Below are positions 50,929 through 60,630 of a DNA stretch of 64,000 bases, piece by piece. This DNA comes from Curtobacterium flaccumfaciens. Lineage in GTDB: Bacteria; Actinomycetota; Actinomycetes; Actinomycetales; Microbacteriaceae. Each line of letters begins with the position of its first letter. Position 1 is the first letter of the stretch. Position numbers and translations under genes: made by a program. The stretch lies in assembly GCA_029689965.1 (NCBI GenBank), contig CP121450.1:2232001-2296000 (forward strand), read 5' to 3'. The notes under the pieces are model-generated. The model was not told the DNA's origin. It did not search any database and saw only the letters and a program-made list of their open reading frames with translations.

Positions 50929-51189
50929 TCAGCCGAACCGGACGGCGAGCGGCACGAGCAGCCCGGCGACCCAGACGAGCACGAGGAGCAGGGCGCCGAT
51001 CGCGATGAACCGTCGGCGACGGCGGAGCTTCGGACTCCGCTCCTCACCCCACATCTGCGCGCGGACGAGGGTCCGGTTGGCCTGGTCGACGACCTTCCGG
51101 ACCTCGGGGTCGTCGAGCTCGAGCACGCCGTCGCGGGCATGCTGGGCGATGACGGTCGCCTCGTCGACGGTCAGGTCGTCCTTGCGCAT
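50929..51189 (-). CDS. Small single-TM protein, 86 residues
   Basis: MRKDDLTVDEATVIAQHARDGVLELDDPEVRKVVDQ, a basic stretch RSPKLRRRRRF, then TM IAIGALLLVLVWVAGLLVPL at the C-terminus (tail anchor). Convergent with the preceding gene and divergent from the TDT gene. Function unknown. Confidence 0.65.
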   Translation of the reverse strand: MRKDDLTVDEATVIAQHARDGVLELDDPEVRKVVDQANRTLVRAQMWGEERSPKLRRRRRFIAIGALLLVLVWVAGLLVPLAVRFG

Positions 51190-51309
51190 GCGTCTATGGT
51201 CCCATCCGCCCGCTCGCGGCGCACGCCGTCGCGCTCCACGGCCACGCGGTTCGACGCGCGGGCGGTGCGTCGTCGCGGCGGGCCCGGTCGACCGGGAGAA
51301 TGGGGAGCC

Positions 51310-52332
51310 GTGCCACGACCCACCACCCGCATCCCGCTCAACACCCTCGCCGTGCCGTTCGGCCTCGCCGGGTTCGCCGAGACCTGGTCCTCAGCTGCCC
51401 CCGTCCTGCAGCTGCCGGCGTTCCTCCCGCAGGTGTTCTGGGCGGTCGCGGCGGTCGCGTGGGTGTGGATGCTCGGGGCGCACCTCGCTCGAGGTCTCCG
51501 GGTCCGCGAACGGCTCGTCGACCAGCTCCGGCACCCGGCGCAGGGCCCGCTCGGCGCACTGGCGCCAGCGACGGCGATGCTGCTCGGCGTCGATGTCGCC
51601 CGGTTCTGGCCGGTCGGCGGCGAGGTCCTGGTCCTGCTCGCGGTCGCGACCGCAGCGGGGTTCGCCGCATGGCTGCTCGCGACGTGGTTCGAGGGGCGAC
51701 TCGCACTCGAGTCCGTGCACGGCGGGTACCTGCTGCCGACCGTCGCGGCGGCGCTCGTCGGGTCGGTGGCGACCCACGAGGTCGGTGCCGCGTGGCTGTC
51801 GTGGGCGTGCTTCGGGGTGGGCGTGTTCTTCTGGGGCGTGATGACCGGTCTCCTGCTCCTCCGGCTGTGCTTCCGGCCGACGCTGCCCGGCCCCCTCCTG
51901 CCGACGATGGCGATCCTCGTCGCGCCGCCGGCGGTGGCGACGGTGTCGCTGTTCGCCCTGACGGACGATGCCGTGACGCTGCCGGTGCAGGCGATCGCGG
52001 GACTCGGGGCGCTGCTGTTCCTCGTCCAACTGGCACTGCTGCCGCGGTACGCCCGGCTGTCGTTCTCGCTGGGGTTCTGGTCGTTCACGTTCCCCGCGGC
52101 GGCGGTCGCGACGGCGGCGGTCGAGTGGATCCGGGTGCTCGACGTCCCTGCCGCCTGGATCCCGACGTCGGCGATCCTGGCGCTGCTGTCCGTCCTCGTC
52201 GCGGTCGTCGGAACGCGGTCGATCGGGCTCGCGGTGCACCACCTGCTCGGGCGGGCGGAGGACGTCCTGCACGCTGCCGACGACGAGGACGCCGAGCCGG
52301 GGGTGGTGACCGGCGCGACCCGCGTCGTTTGA
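51310..52332 (+). CDS. TDT family transporter (TehA/SLAC1-like)
   Basis: Ten-TM protein, 340 residues, frame intact: RIPLNTLAVPFGLAGFAETWSSAA, FWAVAAVAWVWMLGAHLARGL, through SLGFWSFTFPAAAVATAAVEWI, the conserved TM9 region. GTG at 51310 gives the family N-terminus. Relatives export C4-dicarboxylates, sulfite or confer tellurite resistance, or act as anion channels; the substrate cannot be told here. An acidic tail (AADDEDAEPG) follows the last TM. Confidence 0.88.
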   Translation: MPRPTTRIPLNTLAVPFGLAGFAETWSSAAPVLQLPAFLPQVFWAVAAVAWVWMLGAHLARGLRVRERLVDQLRHPAQGPLGALAPATAMLLGVDVARFWPVGGEVLVLLAVATAAGFAAWLLATWFEGRLALESVHGGYLLPTVAAALVGSVATHEVGAAWLSWACFGVGVFFWGVMTGLLLLRLCFRPTLPGPLLPTMAILVAPPAVATVSLFALTDDAVTLPVQAIAGLGALLFLVQLALLPRYARLSFSLGFWSFTFPAAAVATAAVEWIRVLDVPAAWIPTSAILALLSVLVAVVGTRSIGLAVHHLLGRAEDVLHAADDEDAEPGVVTGATRVV

Positions 52333-52587
52333 GCGCTGCTGCTCCCGACCACGTACGACATCGCCGACGTGGAGCGGCGTCGGGTGTGTCGCTCCGGGGC
52401 GGAGCCGGGGTGGACCGCGGTCAGGCCGCGCGGAGGTCCGACCTGAGGCCTCCATGAACGTCAGACGGTGCGTCGAGAGCATGGCCCGCCGGGTCACCGC
52501 CACAGCCCCGCCATCGTGAACAGACCACGTGACGTACCGAGACGACGGCCGTCGCGGCACGACCCGCCGACGACGTAGCGTCGTCCC

Positions 52588-53397
52588 ATGACCACGACGA
52601 CGTCGACCGCACCCGACTTCCAGGCCGCGTGGACCGCCTGGCACGACGAGCACGAGCGCGCCCGGGCGAGCGAGCACGGGTTCCTGGCGATCACGAGCAT
52701 CCGGTGGCTGACCGGGACGCCGGAGCGGTTCGACGACGCTCCGGGGACGTGGTCGACCTCCGACGACGGGCCCGTGGTGGTGCTCGAGGAGGGCGAGTCG
52801 ATCGAGGTCGACGGCGCTCGGGTCACCGGCACGCACCGCTTCGGTCCGCTGCCCGAGCGGTCGAGCACGGCCGTCGTGTGGCGGGACGGCGACGAGACCG
52901 TGGTGGTCGAGGTCGCACGCCGCGGCGGCAACGACGTCATCCGGCCGCGCCACCCCTCGAACGCGACGCGGGTGTCCTACCCCGGGACGCCTTCGTACGC
53001 TCCGGACCCGGCGTTCGTCGTCGACGCGCACTTCGAGCCGTTCGAGTCGCCGCGGTCGGTGACGGTCGGGTCCGTGGTCGACGGTCTGCAGCACGTCTAC
53101 GAGGCGCCCGGTGTGGTGACGTTCGACCTCGACGGGCCACGGTCGCTCCTGGCGTTCAACGGGCACGGGGACGGGCTGCACGTGCTCTTCACCGACCGGA
53201 CGAGCGGGGTCACGACGTACGCGGCCAACCGGAGCCTGGACATCGCGGCGCCCGACGCCTCGGGTGCGACGACGATCGACTTCAACCGCGCGACGAACCT
53301 GCCGTGCGCGTACACCGTGCACGCGACGTGCCCGCTGCCGCCGGCGGAGAACCGGCTCGACGTGGCGGTCGAGGCAGGGGAACGGCTGCCCGCCTGA
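52588..53397 (+). CDS. DUF1684 family protein, copy 2
   Basis: 269 residues, intact. Core: FLAITSIRWLTGTPERFDDAPGTW, PRHPSNATRVSYPGTPSYAPDPAF, and the hallmark FNRATNLPCAYTVHATCPLPPAENRL near the end. It is a paralogue of the broken 25141 gene, but the ATNLPCAYTVHATCPLPPAENRL segment is closer to the commonest DUF1684 form. It stands alone. The 255 bases before it show no gene. Function unknown. Confidence 0.88.
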   Translation: MTTTTSTAPDFQAAWTAWHDEHERARASEHGFLAITSIRWLTGTPERFDDAPGTWSTSDDGPVVVLEEGESIEVDGARVTGTHRFGPLPERSSTAVVWRDGDETVVVEVARRGGNDVIRPRHPSNATRVSYPGTPSYAPDPAFVVDAHFEPFESPRSVTVGSVVDGLQHVYEAPGVVTFDLDGPRSLLAFNGHGDGLHVLFTDRTSGVTTYAANRSLDIAAPDASGATTIDFNRATNLPCAYTVHATCPLPPAENRLDVAVEAGERLPA

Positions 53398-53444
53398 GCG
53401 TCGGGAGCAGGGCGGGGCGGACGATCTGGAACGACATGGCCGCT

Positions 53445-53527
53445 GTCGTACGACGTCGACCGAGTCGGTCCTTGCATCCGCGCGCAGTTGCGGACGCGCG
53501 GTGACGACGACGTCGATGTCGTACGAC
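53445..53527. repeat. Two copies of GTCGTACGACGTCG flanking a short IR
   Basis: GTCGTACGAC (perfect palindrome) at 53445-53454 and 53518-53527, each followed by GTCG; between them CCGCGCGCAGTTGCGGACGCGCGG is a hairpin. It lies in the convergent gap between DUF1684 and the phosphatase gene, so a joint terminator or a binding region is possible. Confidence 0.5.
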
Positions 53528-53609
53528 GTCGGTGTTGTCGCTCGGCCGCGGCCTGGAGCCGGCCGCCGCCGCACAGCCACCGGCCGCCGCGCGAGCCACG
53601 CGCGACCGG

Positions 53610-54169
53610 TCAGAGCACCGAGACGCGGGACCAGCCGCTCGTCGCCCGCCATGCCCGCGGGTCGAACGTGAACACGCTGCCCATGCCCGGCTGGTCGAGC
53701 GCGCGGGAGATCGGCACGCCCCGCAGGTCGGCGAGCAGCGGTGCCCGACCGCACCGTGCGAGACGATGGTGACGTCGCCGTCGGCGGTCAGCGCCCGGAC
53801 CGCACCGACGATGCGCGCCCGGGCGTCGACCGCCCGCTCCCACCCGCGCACCGAGTCGTCCGGCGTGGCGAAGAACGCGTCGACGACGCCCTCGAACTCG
53901 TCCAGCGGAAGGTAGCCCGTCGCACTGCGGTCGATCTCACCCAGCGTGGCGTCCGTCGAGGGGACGAGCCCCACCGCGTCCGCCACGATCCCGGCCGTGT
54001 CGATCGCCTTCTGTTCGGTGCTCGACACGATGCGCCGGACACCGGGATGCCAGGCGACGGCGGCGGCTCGGTCAGCACGGGCACGACCGTCGGCCGAGAG
54101 CCGCCACGACTCGATCGGCTGCGCGGGGTCCACGACGACCTCGGCGTGGGTCAGGAAGTACGAGACCAC
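53610..54169 (-). CDS. Histidine phosphatase superfamily protein, one frameshift
   Basis: About 187 residues. The N-terminal LTHAEVVVDPAQPIESWRLSADGRARA is a variant RHG-type motif with His-Ala-Glu; the arginine of RHG is not at the usual place. SSTEQKAIDTA and GEIDRSATGYL follow; the second His is in TIVSHGAVG. One G is missing at about 53743 (GGTCGGGCACC), restoring VGAPLLADLRGVPIS. Starts 5 bases after mgtC ends, so is cotranscribed with it. Confidence 0.85.
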
Positions 54170-54173
54170 GGCG

Positions 54174-54890
54174 TCACTCCAGGTCGTCCGCGGCCGACGG
54201 ATCGACGATCCGCACGCCGTCGACCTCGCCGATCCGGGCGATGAGCCGCGATCCGTCCGCGGGACCGGCGACGTCGATGCGCACCGCGGTCGCGTCCACC
54301 CGGTCGGTGTCCTGCTTCACCAGGCGCGCCACCCGCCAGCCGCCGGCCGTCACGAGGGCGAGCACGTCGGGCAGTACCCCGCGTCCGGCGTCGTAGACCA
54401 CGTCGAGCGTCATCGACTGCTCCGCGGACCGGGACAGCGCCCGGACGACAGCGGTGTAGCCGAACACCACGACGAAGTGCAGCGCGGTGACGACGAGGGC
54501 GAGCAGCCAGAGTCCCGCACCCGCCGCCATGCCGATCGCCGCCGTCTCCCACACCGCGGCTGCCGTGGTGAGGCCCCGGACGGCTCCGCGGCGGGTGAGG
54601 ATGAGTCCGGCACCGAGGAACCCGACCCCGGAGACGATCTGCGCCGCGACGCGCGAGGGATCGAGGACGACGTGGTCCGGCACGAGGACGTCCCCGAAGC
54701 CGTACTTGCTCACGAGCAGCATCAGGGCCGAGGCCGTGCCGACGATCGCCTGGGTGCGGATCCCGGCGCTCTTGGAACGGAGCTGCCGCTCGAGGCCGAT
54801 GAGCGACGCGAGGGCGAAGGCGAGCAGGACCTCGCCGATCTGCACCCACCCCTGCCCGGCCAACGGTTCGGTGAGCTGTTCGATCGTCAC
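54174..54890 (-). CDS. MgtC/SapB family membrane protein
   Basis: 238 residues, intact. Four N-terminal TMs with the diagnostic GEVLLAFALASLIGLERQLRSKSAGIRTQAIVG and SGVGFLGAGLILTRRGAVRGLTTAA; a C-terminal ACT-like cytoplasmic domain follows (VVYDAGRGVLPDVLALVTAGGW). GTG start. MgtC proteins modulate ATP synthase or membrane potential under Mg2+ limitation in pathogens; the role here is unknown. Confidence 0.9.
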   Translation of the reverse strand: MTIEQLTEPLAGQGWVQIGEVLLAFALASLIGLERQLRSKSAGIRTQAIVGTASALMLLVSKYGFGDVLVPDHVVLDPSRVAAQIVSGVGFLGAGLILTRRGAVRGLTTAAAVWETAAIGMAAGAGLWLLALVVTALHFVVVFGYTAVVRALSRSAEQSMTLDVVYDAGRGVLPDVLALVTAGGWRVARLVKQDTDRVDATAVRIDVAGPADGSRLIARIGEVDGVRIVDPSAADDLE

Positions 54891-55046
54891 GCCGATCGAC
54901 GCTACCCCGCACTGTGTCGCCCCGTGACGTCTGGTGTCCGTCCGTGACGGGGAGCCTCGACGTGGCGCGCCGATCGAGCAAGGGTCGACGGGACCACCGC
55001 ACGACGAGACCACTGCACGAGACCACCGCACGACGAGGGGACCCGG

Positions 55047-56514
55047 ATGGCCGACCACGATCCGGCCCGGCGCGCCGACCGCCTCGCCCTCGCCGCCTGC
55101 CTCGGCGCCGGGTTCGCCACGCTGCTCGACCAGGCCGTCGTGAGCTACACCGTTCCCTCGCTCTCCACCGAGCTGCACGCTCCCACGGGCGCCGTGCAGT
55201 GGTTCCTGGCGGTGTACTCGCTGACGTTCGGCATCGGGCTCGTCCCGGCGGGCGGCTCGGCGACGCGTTCGGACGGCGGGGTCTGTTCGTGGGCGGACTT
55301 GCCCTGTTCGCCGTCGGCGCCCTCGCCGCGGTGCTCGCGCCGACCATCGGGTGGGCGATCGTCGGGCGGTCCGTCCAGGGGTTCGGTGCCGGCGTGGTGT
55401 CCGCGCAGGTGCTCGGAGTCATCCAGGACCTGTTCCGTGACCGGGAACGCGTCCGGGCGCTCTCGGCATACGGGGCCGCGGCGTCGGCCTCGGCGATCGT
55501 CGGACCCCTCGCCGCCGCCGGGGTGCTCGCCGTCGCACCACCGTCGACGGCGTGGCGGTTCGTCCTCGCGATCAGCCTGCCGTGGGTGCTCGCGACGGGG
55601 CTGCTCGCCCTGCGCTCCGTCCCGGCCCGCCAGCCCGAGGAACGCCGCCGTCCGCTGCTCGACGTCCCCGGCATCGTGCTCACCGCGCTCCTCGTGGTGT
55701 TCATCACCGTGCCCGTCATCGACCCGGGGGTCGGCGGTGGCGTCATCACCGCGGTCGTCCTCGGCGTCGTCTGCACGGTGCTCGCCCTCGTGTGGTGGGA
55801 ACGTCGAGCCCGCGGGCCGCTGTTCGCTCCGGCGCTCGTCCGGTCGGGCGGCTTCGTGCGGGGCAACGCGGTCGCGGCGATGTGGTTCGGCGCGGGCGTG
55901 GCGCAGTCCTCCGTCGTGACGGTGTTCCTGTTGCAGGGGTTCGGGCTGGCCCCGTTGGCCGTGGCGCTCGTCCTGGCCCCTGGTGCGGCTGCCCGGATCG
56001 CTGGTTCGTGGGCGAGCACCCGCGCCCACACCCGGTTCGGCACACGTCTGCTTCCCGTGTGCCTGGCGGTGCAGGGCACCGGCCTCGTGGTCCTCGCCGT
56101 GGCGGCCGGCTCCCTCGACGGCACGGCACTGTTCGCCACGGTGCTCGGCGTCGAACTCGTCGTCGGCGCATCGAGTGGCGTGTTCGAGCCCGCGATGCGG
56201 CACACCACGCTGCAGCACGCGCTCCCCGGCGGGCACGGTCTCGCAGCGTCGTTCCTCCAGCTCACCCAGCGGCTCGCTGCCACGTTCTGCGTGGCTCTGG
56301 TCACCGGCGTCTCGTTCGCGGGCGGGGCCGGGTGATCGTGACGCCCGGCGGCATGCGCGCTGCCCTCGTCGTGTGCGCCGTGTTGCTCGCCGGGTCGTTC
56401 GCAGCCTCGGTCGTGCCACGCGGGGTAACACGTCGTCGTCGTTCGCAACAGACGATCGGGGACGGCACGGTGCTGCCTAGGGTCGCCCCAGACGGACTCC
56501 GGGAGGAACGATGA
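55047..56514 (+). CDS. MFS transporter, DHA2 (drug export) type, two frameshifts
   Basis: About 14 TMs: LAACLGAGFATLLDQAVVSYTVPSLSTELHAPTGAVQWFLAVYSLTFG; motif A-like GGRLGDAFGRRGLFVGGL (broken at about 55255); WRFVLAISLPWVLATGLLALR. A second break at about 56332 (GCCGGGTGATC, one G short) opens the last TM (MRAALVVCAVLLAGSFAASVV). The restored frame then runs to 56514; the true stop is probably sooner, since the stretch after about 56420 looks like promoter DNA of the next gene. Substrate unknown. Confidence 0.8.
56425..56446. promoter_or_regulatory. Candidate operator before the first LLM module
   Basis: On the minus strand GTTGCGAACG … GTGTTAC: two GTTGC/GTTAC half-sites 17 bases apart, about 65-85 bases before the ATG at 56511. 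Compare 60461-60485 and 63045-63069. Confidence 0.35.
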
Positions 56515-57608
56515 CCACAGCCCCGTTCGCGATCGCGATCGAACTCGACGGCGACGGCGCACACCCCGCAGCGTGGCGGGCGGTCGACCACGCGCCGGCC
56601 GACCTGCTCAGCGGGGAGCGCATCGCCGCCACCGTGCGGGCGGCCGAACGGGCCGGGTTCACCGCCGTGACGTTCGACGACGCCGCCGTGCCGCCCGGGT
56701 CCGGCCCGACCGGTCGCCTCGACGCGGTCCAGCGCGCTGCCTTCGCCGCCCCGCTGACCGCCGCGATCGGCCTCGTCCCGGTCGTGCCCGCGGTCCACGC
56801 CGAGCCGTTCCACGTCTCGACGCAGCTCGCCACCGTCGACCTGGCCGCCGCCGGCCGGGCCGGGTGGATCGCCGCCACCGACCCGGACCCGCGATCGGCT
56901 GCCGTGTACGGCCGCCCGGCGGTGGACGCCGTCGAGGCCGTGGCGACCGTGGCCGACGCGATCGAGGTCGTCCGGCAGCTTCTGGGACAGCTGGGAGGAC
57001 GACGCCGTGATCAGGGACACCACGACCTGGCGGTACATCGACCGCGACCGCCTGCACCGGGTGACGGTCGAGTCGCCGCGGTTCTCGGTCGCCGGGCCGA
57101 GCATCATCCCGCGTCCGCCGCAGGGACAGCTGCCCGTGTTCGCGCCGCTCGAGGACGAGCTGCCGGCCGGGACGGACGTGGCACTGGTCACATCGAGCGC
57201 TCAGGCCACCCGCCGGGTCGCGACCGAGGCCGGGCGACCCGGGTGTGGCTCGAGCTCGAGGTCGCCCTCGACCGCGCCGGTGTCCCCGCCGCACGCCGGA
57301 TCGCCGGACTCGACGCGCACGAGCCGTGGGTGCCGGGCGCCGTCGGGCGGTACGTCGGCGACGCCGCCGGCCTCGTCGACCTGCTCACCGACCTCGTCGG
57401 CCAGGTCGACGGCGTGCGGCTCCACCCCGCGGTCCTGGACGACGACCTCGACGAGATCGGCCGTGCCGTGCTGCCCGCCCTCCGCGAGGCCGGGCTCTTC
57501 CGATCGCCCCGGCCCGGTGACCAGCTGCGCGAGGTGCTCGGGCTCCCCGTCGCCGTCAACCGTCACACCGCGGCACGCACCGCGACCCTCGAGGAGGTCA
57601 GCGCATGA
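56511..57608 (+). CDS. Luciferase-like (LLM) flavin-dependent monooxygenase, module 1 small member, two frameshifts
   Basis: About 366 residues, TIM-barrel LLM fold: IAATVRAAERAGFTAVTFDD, LDAVQRAAFAAPLTAAIGLVPVVPAVHAEPFHVSTQLATVDLAAAGRAGW, the family's 'HPFHVA…LDHLS.GRAGW' pattern. Breaks: about 56979 (an extra base in CAGCTTCTGGG, restoring VRQLWDSWEDDAVIRD) and about 57240 (one C short). ATGA overlap with the NtaA-like gene. It would use FMNH2 from a separate reductase, not seen here. Confidence 0.83.
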   Translation: MTTAPFAIAIELDGDGAHPAAWRAVDHAPADLLSGERIAATVRAAERAGFTAVTFDDAAVPPGSGPTGRLDAVQRAAFAAPLTAAIGLVPVVPAVHAEPFHVSTQLATVDLAAAGRAGWIAATDPDPRSAAVYGRPAVDAVEAVATVADAIEVVRQLLGQLGGRRRDQGHHDLAVHRPRPPAPGDGRVAAVLGRRAEHHPASAAGTAARVRAARGRAAGRDGRGTGHIERSGHPPGRDRGRATRVWLELEVALDRAGVPAARRIAGLDAHEPWVPGAVGRYVGDAAGLVDLLTDLVGQVDGVRLHPAVLDDDLDEIGRAVLPALREAGLFRSPRPGDQLREVLGLPVAVNRHTAARTATLEEVSA

Positions 57609-58970
57609 GCACGCCCACCCCGCGCAACCAGATCCAGTTCGGCGTCTTCTTCCAGGGCGTCAACTCGACTACAATCTGGACCGAGCCGGAGTCCGGCTCG
57701 CAGACGGCGTTCGAGTCCTTCCGTCGCATCGCGCAGACCGCCGAGCGTGGACTGTTCTCGGCCTTCTTCCTCGGCGAGGGGCTGCGTCTCCGCGAACACC
57801 TCGGGCAGGTGCACGACCTCGACGTCGTCGGCCGCCCGGACGCCCAGACGCAGCTCGCCGCCCTCGCCGCGATCACCGAGAAGATCGGTCTCGTCGCCAC
57901 TCAGAACACCACCTACAACGACCCGGTCGACCTCGCACACCGTCTGCAGAGCCTCGACCTGCTGTCCGGCGGGCGGGCGGCCTGGAACGTGGTCACGACC
58001 GACAACGCGTGGACCGGTGCGAACTTCCGCCGCGGCGGCTACCTCGACCACGCCGACCGGTACACGCACGCCGAGCGGGTCGTCGAGACGGTCCGCGCCG
58101 TCTGGGACTCGTGGGACGACGACGTCGTCGCCACCGACCGTGACGCCGCGAGCTGGGCGGACCGGTCGGGCGTCCACGTCGTCGAGCGCGACCTCGGGCA
58201 CTACGCCGTCCGCGCCGAGGGACGACTGCCGCGCAGCGCCCAGGGACACCCGGTGCTCTTCCAGGCGGGCGACTCCGACGAGGGCCGTGACTTCGCCACC
58301 CGGGCCGCCGACGTCATCTTCAGTGCTCACCCCGAGTTCGAGGACGCCAAGGCCTTCGCCGCGGACATCCGCCGCCGCACCGTCGCGGCCGGCCGCCCCG
58401 CGGACGACGTGAAGATCTTCCCCGGCCAGCAGTTCGTCCTCGCGGACACCGACGCCGAGGCCGAGGAGAAAGCCCGCTGGGTCGCCGAGCACCAGATCAC
58501 GCCGGCCACCGCGATCGCCTACCTCGAGAACATCTGGGCACGTCGCTGCAGACGTACGACCCGGACGGCCCGCTGCCGGACATCGACCCGTCGTCGAGGT
58601 CACCGGTTCGACGCGCGGCTCCGGCTTCCAGTTCCAGAAGTCGCAGGAGCTCGCGACGCAGTGGCGCGCACTGTCCGAGGCCGAAGGGCTCTCGATCCGC
58701 CAGCTCGTCACCCGCGTCGGCGTCCGCCGCGGCGGCATCGTCGGCGGCTACTCGAGCGTCGCGGACCGGCTGGCCGAGTACGCCGACGCCGGGGCCGTGC
58801 ACGGGTTCAACGTCTCGCCGTGGCTCGTCCCGTCCGGCCTCGACGACATCGTCGACCGCCTCGTGCCGCTCCTGCAGGACCGTGGCGTCTACCCGACGGA
58901 GTACCGCGGCGACACGCTGCGCGAGCACCTCGGCCTGCGCGGTCCGCTGACGCGACGCGCGGCCGCCTGA
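57605..58970 (+). CDS. NtaA/DszA/SnaA-type FMN-dependent monooxygenase, module 1, two frameshifts
   Basis: Group of nitrilotriacetate, dibenzothiophene sulfone and pristinamycin monooxygenases. Signatures: TQNTTYNDPVDLAHRLQSLDLLSGGRAAWNVVTT, ANFRRGGYLDHADRYTHAERVVETVRAVWDSWDDD, SAQGHPVLFQAGDSDEGRDFA. Breaks at about 58536 and 58589 (TGGGC and CCCGTCG, each one G short) restore NIWGTSLQTYDPDGPLPDIDPVVEV and RGSGFQFQKSQELATQW. About 455 residues, normal. Substrate unknown; an S- or N-containing xenobiotic by analogy. Confidence 0.9.
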
Positions 58971-59019
58971 CAGGGGTGGGTCCCGGGGAGCGGCGCACGG
59001 CCGTCGCGGCGACCGACCG

Positions 59020-59065
59020 ACGGACGGGAGGCGCGGTGCGGGCCCGCCCGTGCCTCCCGTCCGTC
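59020..59065. repeat. Hairpin repeat, family A variant
   Basis: GACGGACGGGAGGCGCGG … TGCCTCCCGTCCGTC, 50 bases after the NtaA-like stop. The core is GGGAGGC in place of GGAGGC with compensating change in the other arm, showing that the stem is conserved. Confidence 0.7.
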
Positions 59066-59240
59066 AGGGGTCACCGTAGGGTGAGCGCGTGGAGTTCCCG
59101 GGGAGGCGGCCGACGCGCGCGCGGCGGTTGCGCGACGAGTTCGCCCGCATCACGTGGTGATCCGGCGCGTCCTCGTGCGGGTGTGACGCCGGGTTGCGGT
59201 GAGCACGAGCAGGACGCCCGCCCGCCGGTAGCGTGCCGCC

Positions 59241-60464
59241 ATGTGCCCGAGTGAGATCCCGGCGGACGCCCGCTACGAGGAACTGATCGCGCCGTTGCGA
59301 CCGGTGATCGAGCGGATCGCCGTCGACGCCCGGCAGCGGGAACGCGAGGAGCGGCTCGCCACCGACCAGCTCGGCTGGCTCGTCGACGCCGGGTTCGCCC
59401 GTTGGCGGACCCCCGTCGAGTGGGACGGGGTCGGCGCACGGCTGTCGGACGTGTTCCGGGCCGTCGCGGAGATCGCGGAGGTCGATCCGAACCTCGCGCA
59501 CGTGTGGCGGAACCACTTCTCGTTCATCGAGGACCGGGTGCACGCCGAGGGGAGTCCGTTCGACCGGGAGATCGTCGCGCGACTCGGTGGCGGCGAGTTC
59601 GTCGGCGGCGGGTGGAGCGAGACCCCGAGCACCGCCGGCGTCGACATCACCACCCGGATCACCCGCGACCCGGACGGCGGCTGGCGCGTGACCGGCCGGA
59701 AGTTCTACTCGACGGGCAGCGTCTACGCGCGGTGGATCACGGTGCTGGCGCTCGACGACACCGGAGCGCGGTTCGTGGCCCTGGTGGACGCCCAGGATCC
59801 CGGCGTGCAGATCGGCGACGACTGGGACGGTTTCGGCCAGCGGGTCACCGGCAGCGGGAGTGTGACGTACACCGACGTGCGGGTCCCCGACGAGCGGGTG
59901 CTGCCGTACGCGACGCGCTACCCGTACCAGGAGCAGTACTACCAGACGGTGATGCACGCGATCCTCGTCGGCATCGGGCGGGCGGCGCTCCGTGAGGGGA
60001 TCGCGGCGCTGCGCTCCCGGTCCCGCGGGCACCACAACGGCACCGCCGAGGACCCGACGCAGGACCCCGAGCTGCTCGCCACGATCGGCACCGTGGCGGC
60101 CCGGGTGTACGCCGCCGACGCAGCGTTCACCGCGAGCCTCGGGCCGGTGGACGCCGCCGTCGAACGGCACACGGAACTCCGGGCGACCGGGGCGGACCCG
60201 TCGACGGACCCGGTCCTGCGCGCAGCCCTCGAGCGGAGCTGGATCGCGGTCGCCCAGGCGCAGACGGTCGTCACCGACGCCGTGCTCGACGCGACGACGC
60301 TCGTGTTCGACGCCCTCGGGTCGAGCGGCACCTTCCGCGCCCTGGGTCTCGACCGGCACTGGCGGAACGCGCGGACCCTGGCGTCGCACAACCCGCGCGT
60401 GCACAAGCGACGCATCGTCGGAGACCTGCTCGTGAACGGTGCCAGTCCGCTCGACCGCGCGTAA
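59241..60464 (+). CDS. SfnB/DszC-like flavin-dependent monooxygenase (ACAD fold)
   Basis: 407 residues, intact. ACAD-fold protein of the type used as FMNH2/FADH2 monooxygenase in sulfone and dibenzothiophene pathways: WRNHFSFIEDRV, GGGWSETPSTAGVDITTRI, TGRKFYSTGSVYARWITVLAL, and the C-terminal LDRHWRNARTLASHNPRVHKRRIVGD, where the ACAD catalytic Glu is missing as in this subgroup. ATG at 59241 (MCPSEIPAD). Stands between the two LLM modules. Confidence 0.88.
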   Translation: MCPSEIPADARYEELIAPLRPVIERIAVDARQREREERLATDQLGWLVDAGFARWRTPVEWDGVGARLSDVFRAVAEIAEVDPNLAHVWRNHFSFIEDRVHAEGSPFDREIVARLGGGEFVGGGWSETPSTAGVDITTRITRDPDGGWRVTGRKFYSTGSVYARWITVLALDDTGARFVALVDAQDPGVQIGDDWDGFGQRVTGSGSVTYTDVRVPDERVLPYATRYPYQEQYYQTVMHAILVGIGRAALREGIAALRSRSRGHHNGTAEDPTQDPELLATIGTVAARVYAADAAFTASLGPVDAAVERHTELRATGADPSTDPVLRAALERSWIAVAQAQTVVTDAVLDATTLVFDALGSSGTFRALGLDRHWRNARTLASHNPRVHKRRIVGDLLVNGASPLDRA

Positions 60465-60485
60465 CCCGCCGTCACGAGCCGCAAC
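60461..60485. promoter_or_regulatory. Candidate operator before the second LLM module
   Basis: On the minus strand GTTGCGGCTCGTGACGGCGGGTTAC: half-sites 20 bases apart. Located 146 bases before the GTG at 60631, overlapping the end of the SfnB-like gene. Confidence 0.35.
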
Positions 60486-60630
60486 CCGACGACACCTGCA
60501 CCCGGCGAGCCCGCTCCGCCCCGTACGGTCGTCGGCAACGGCCCGCCACGGACGCAGGGGAGGCGGGGTGGCGGGCCGCTCTGGACGCAACGAGCGCGCG
60601 TACCGAGCGTGCGCACCGGGAGGGGCCACC

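Noticed and set aside
59090-59160. Short leader peptide with an attenuator before the SfnB-like gene
   Set aside because: A 23-codon GTG frame exists but has no run of regulatory codons such as Cys, and no alternative hairpins are evident.
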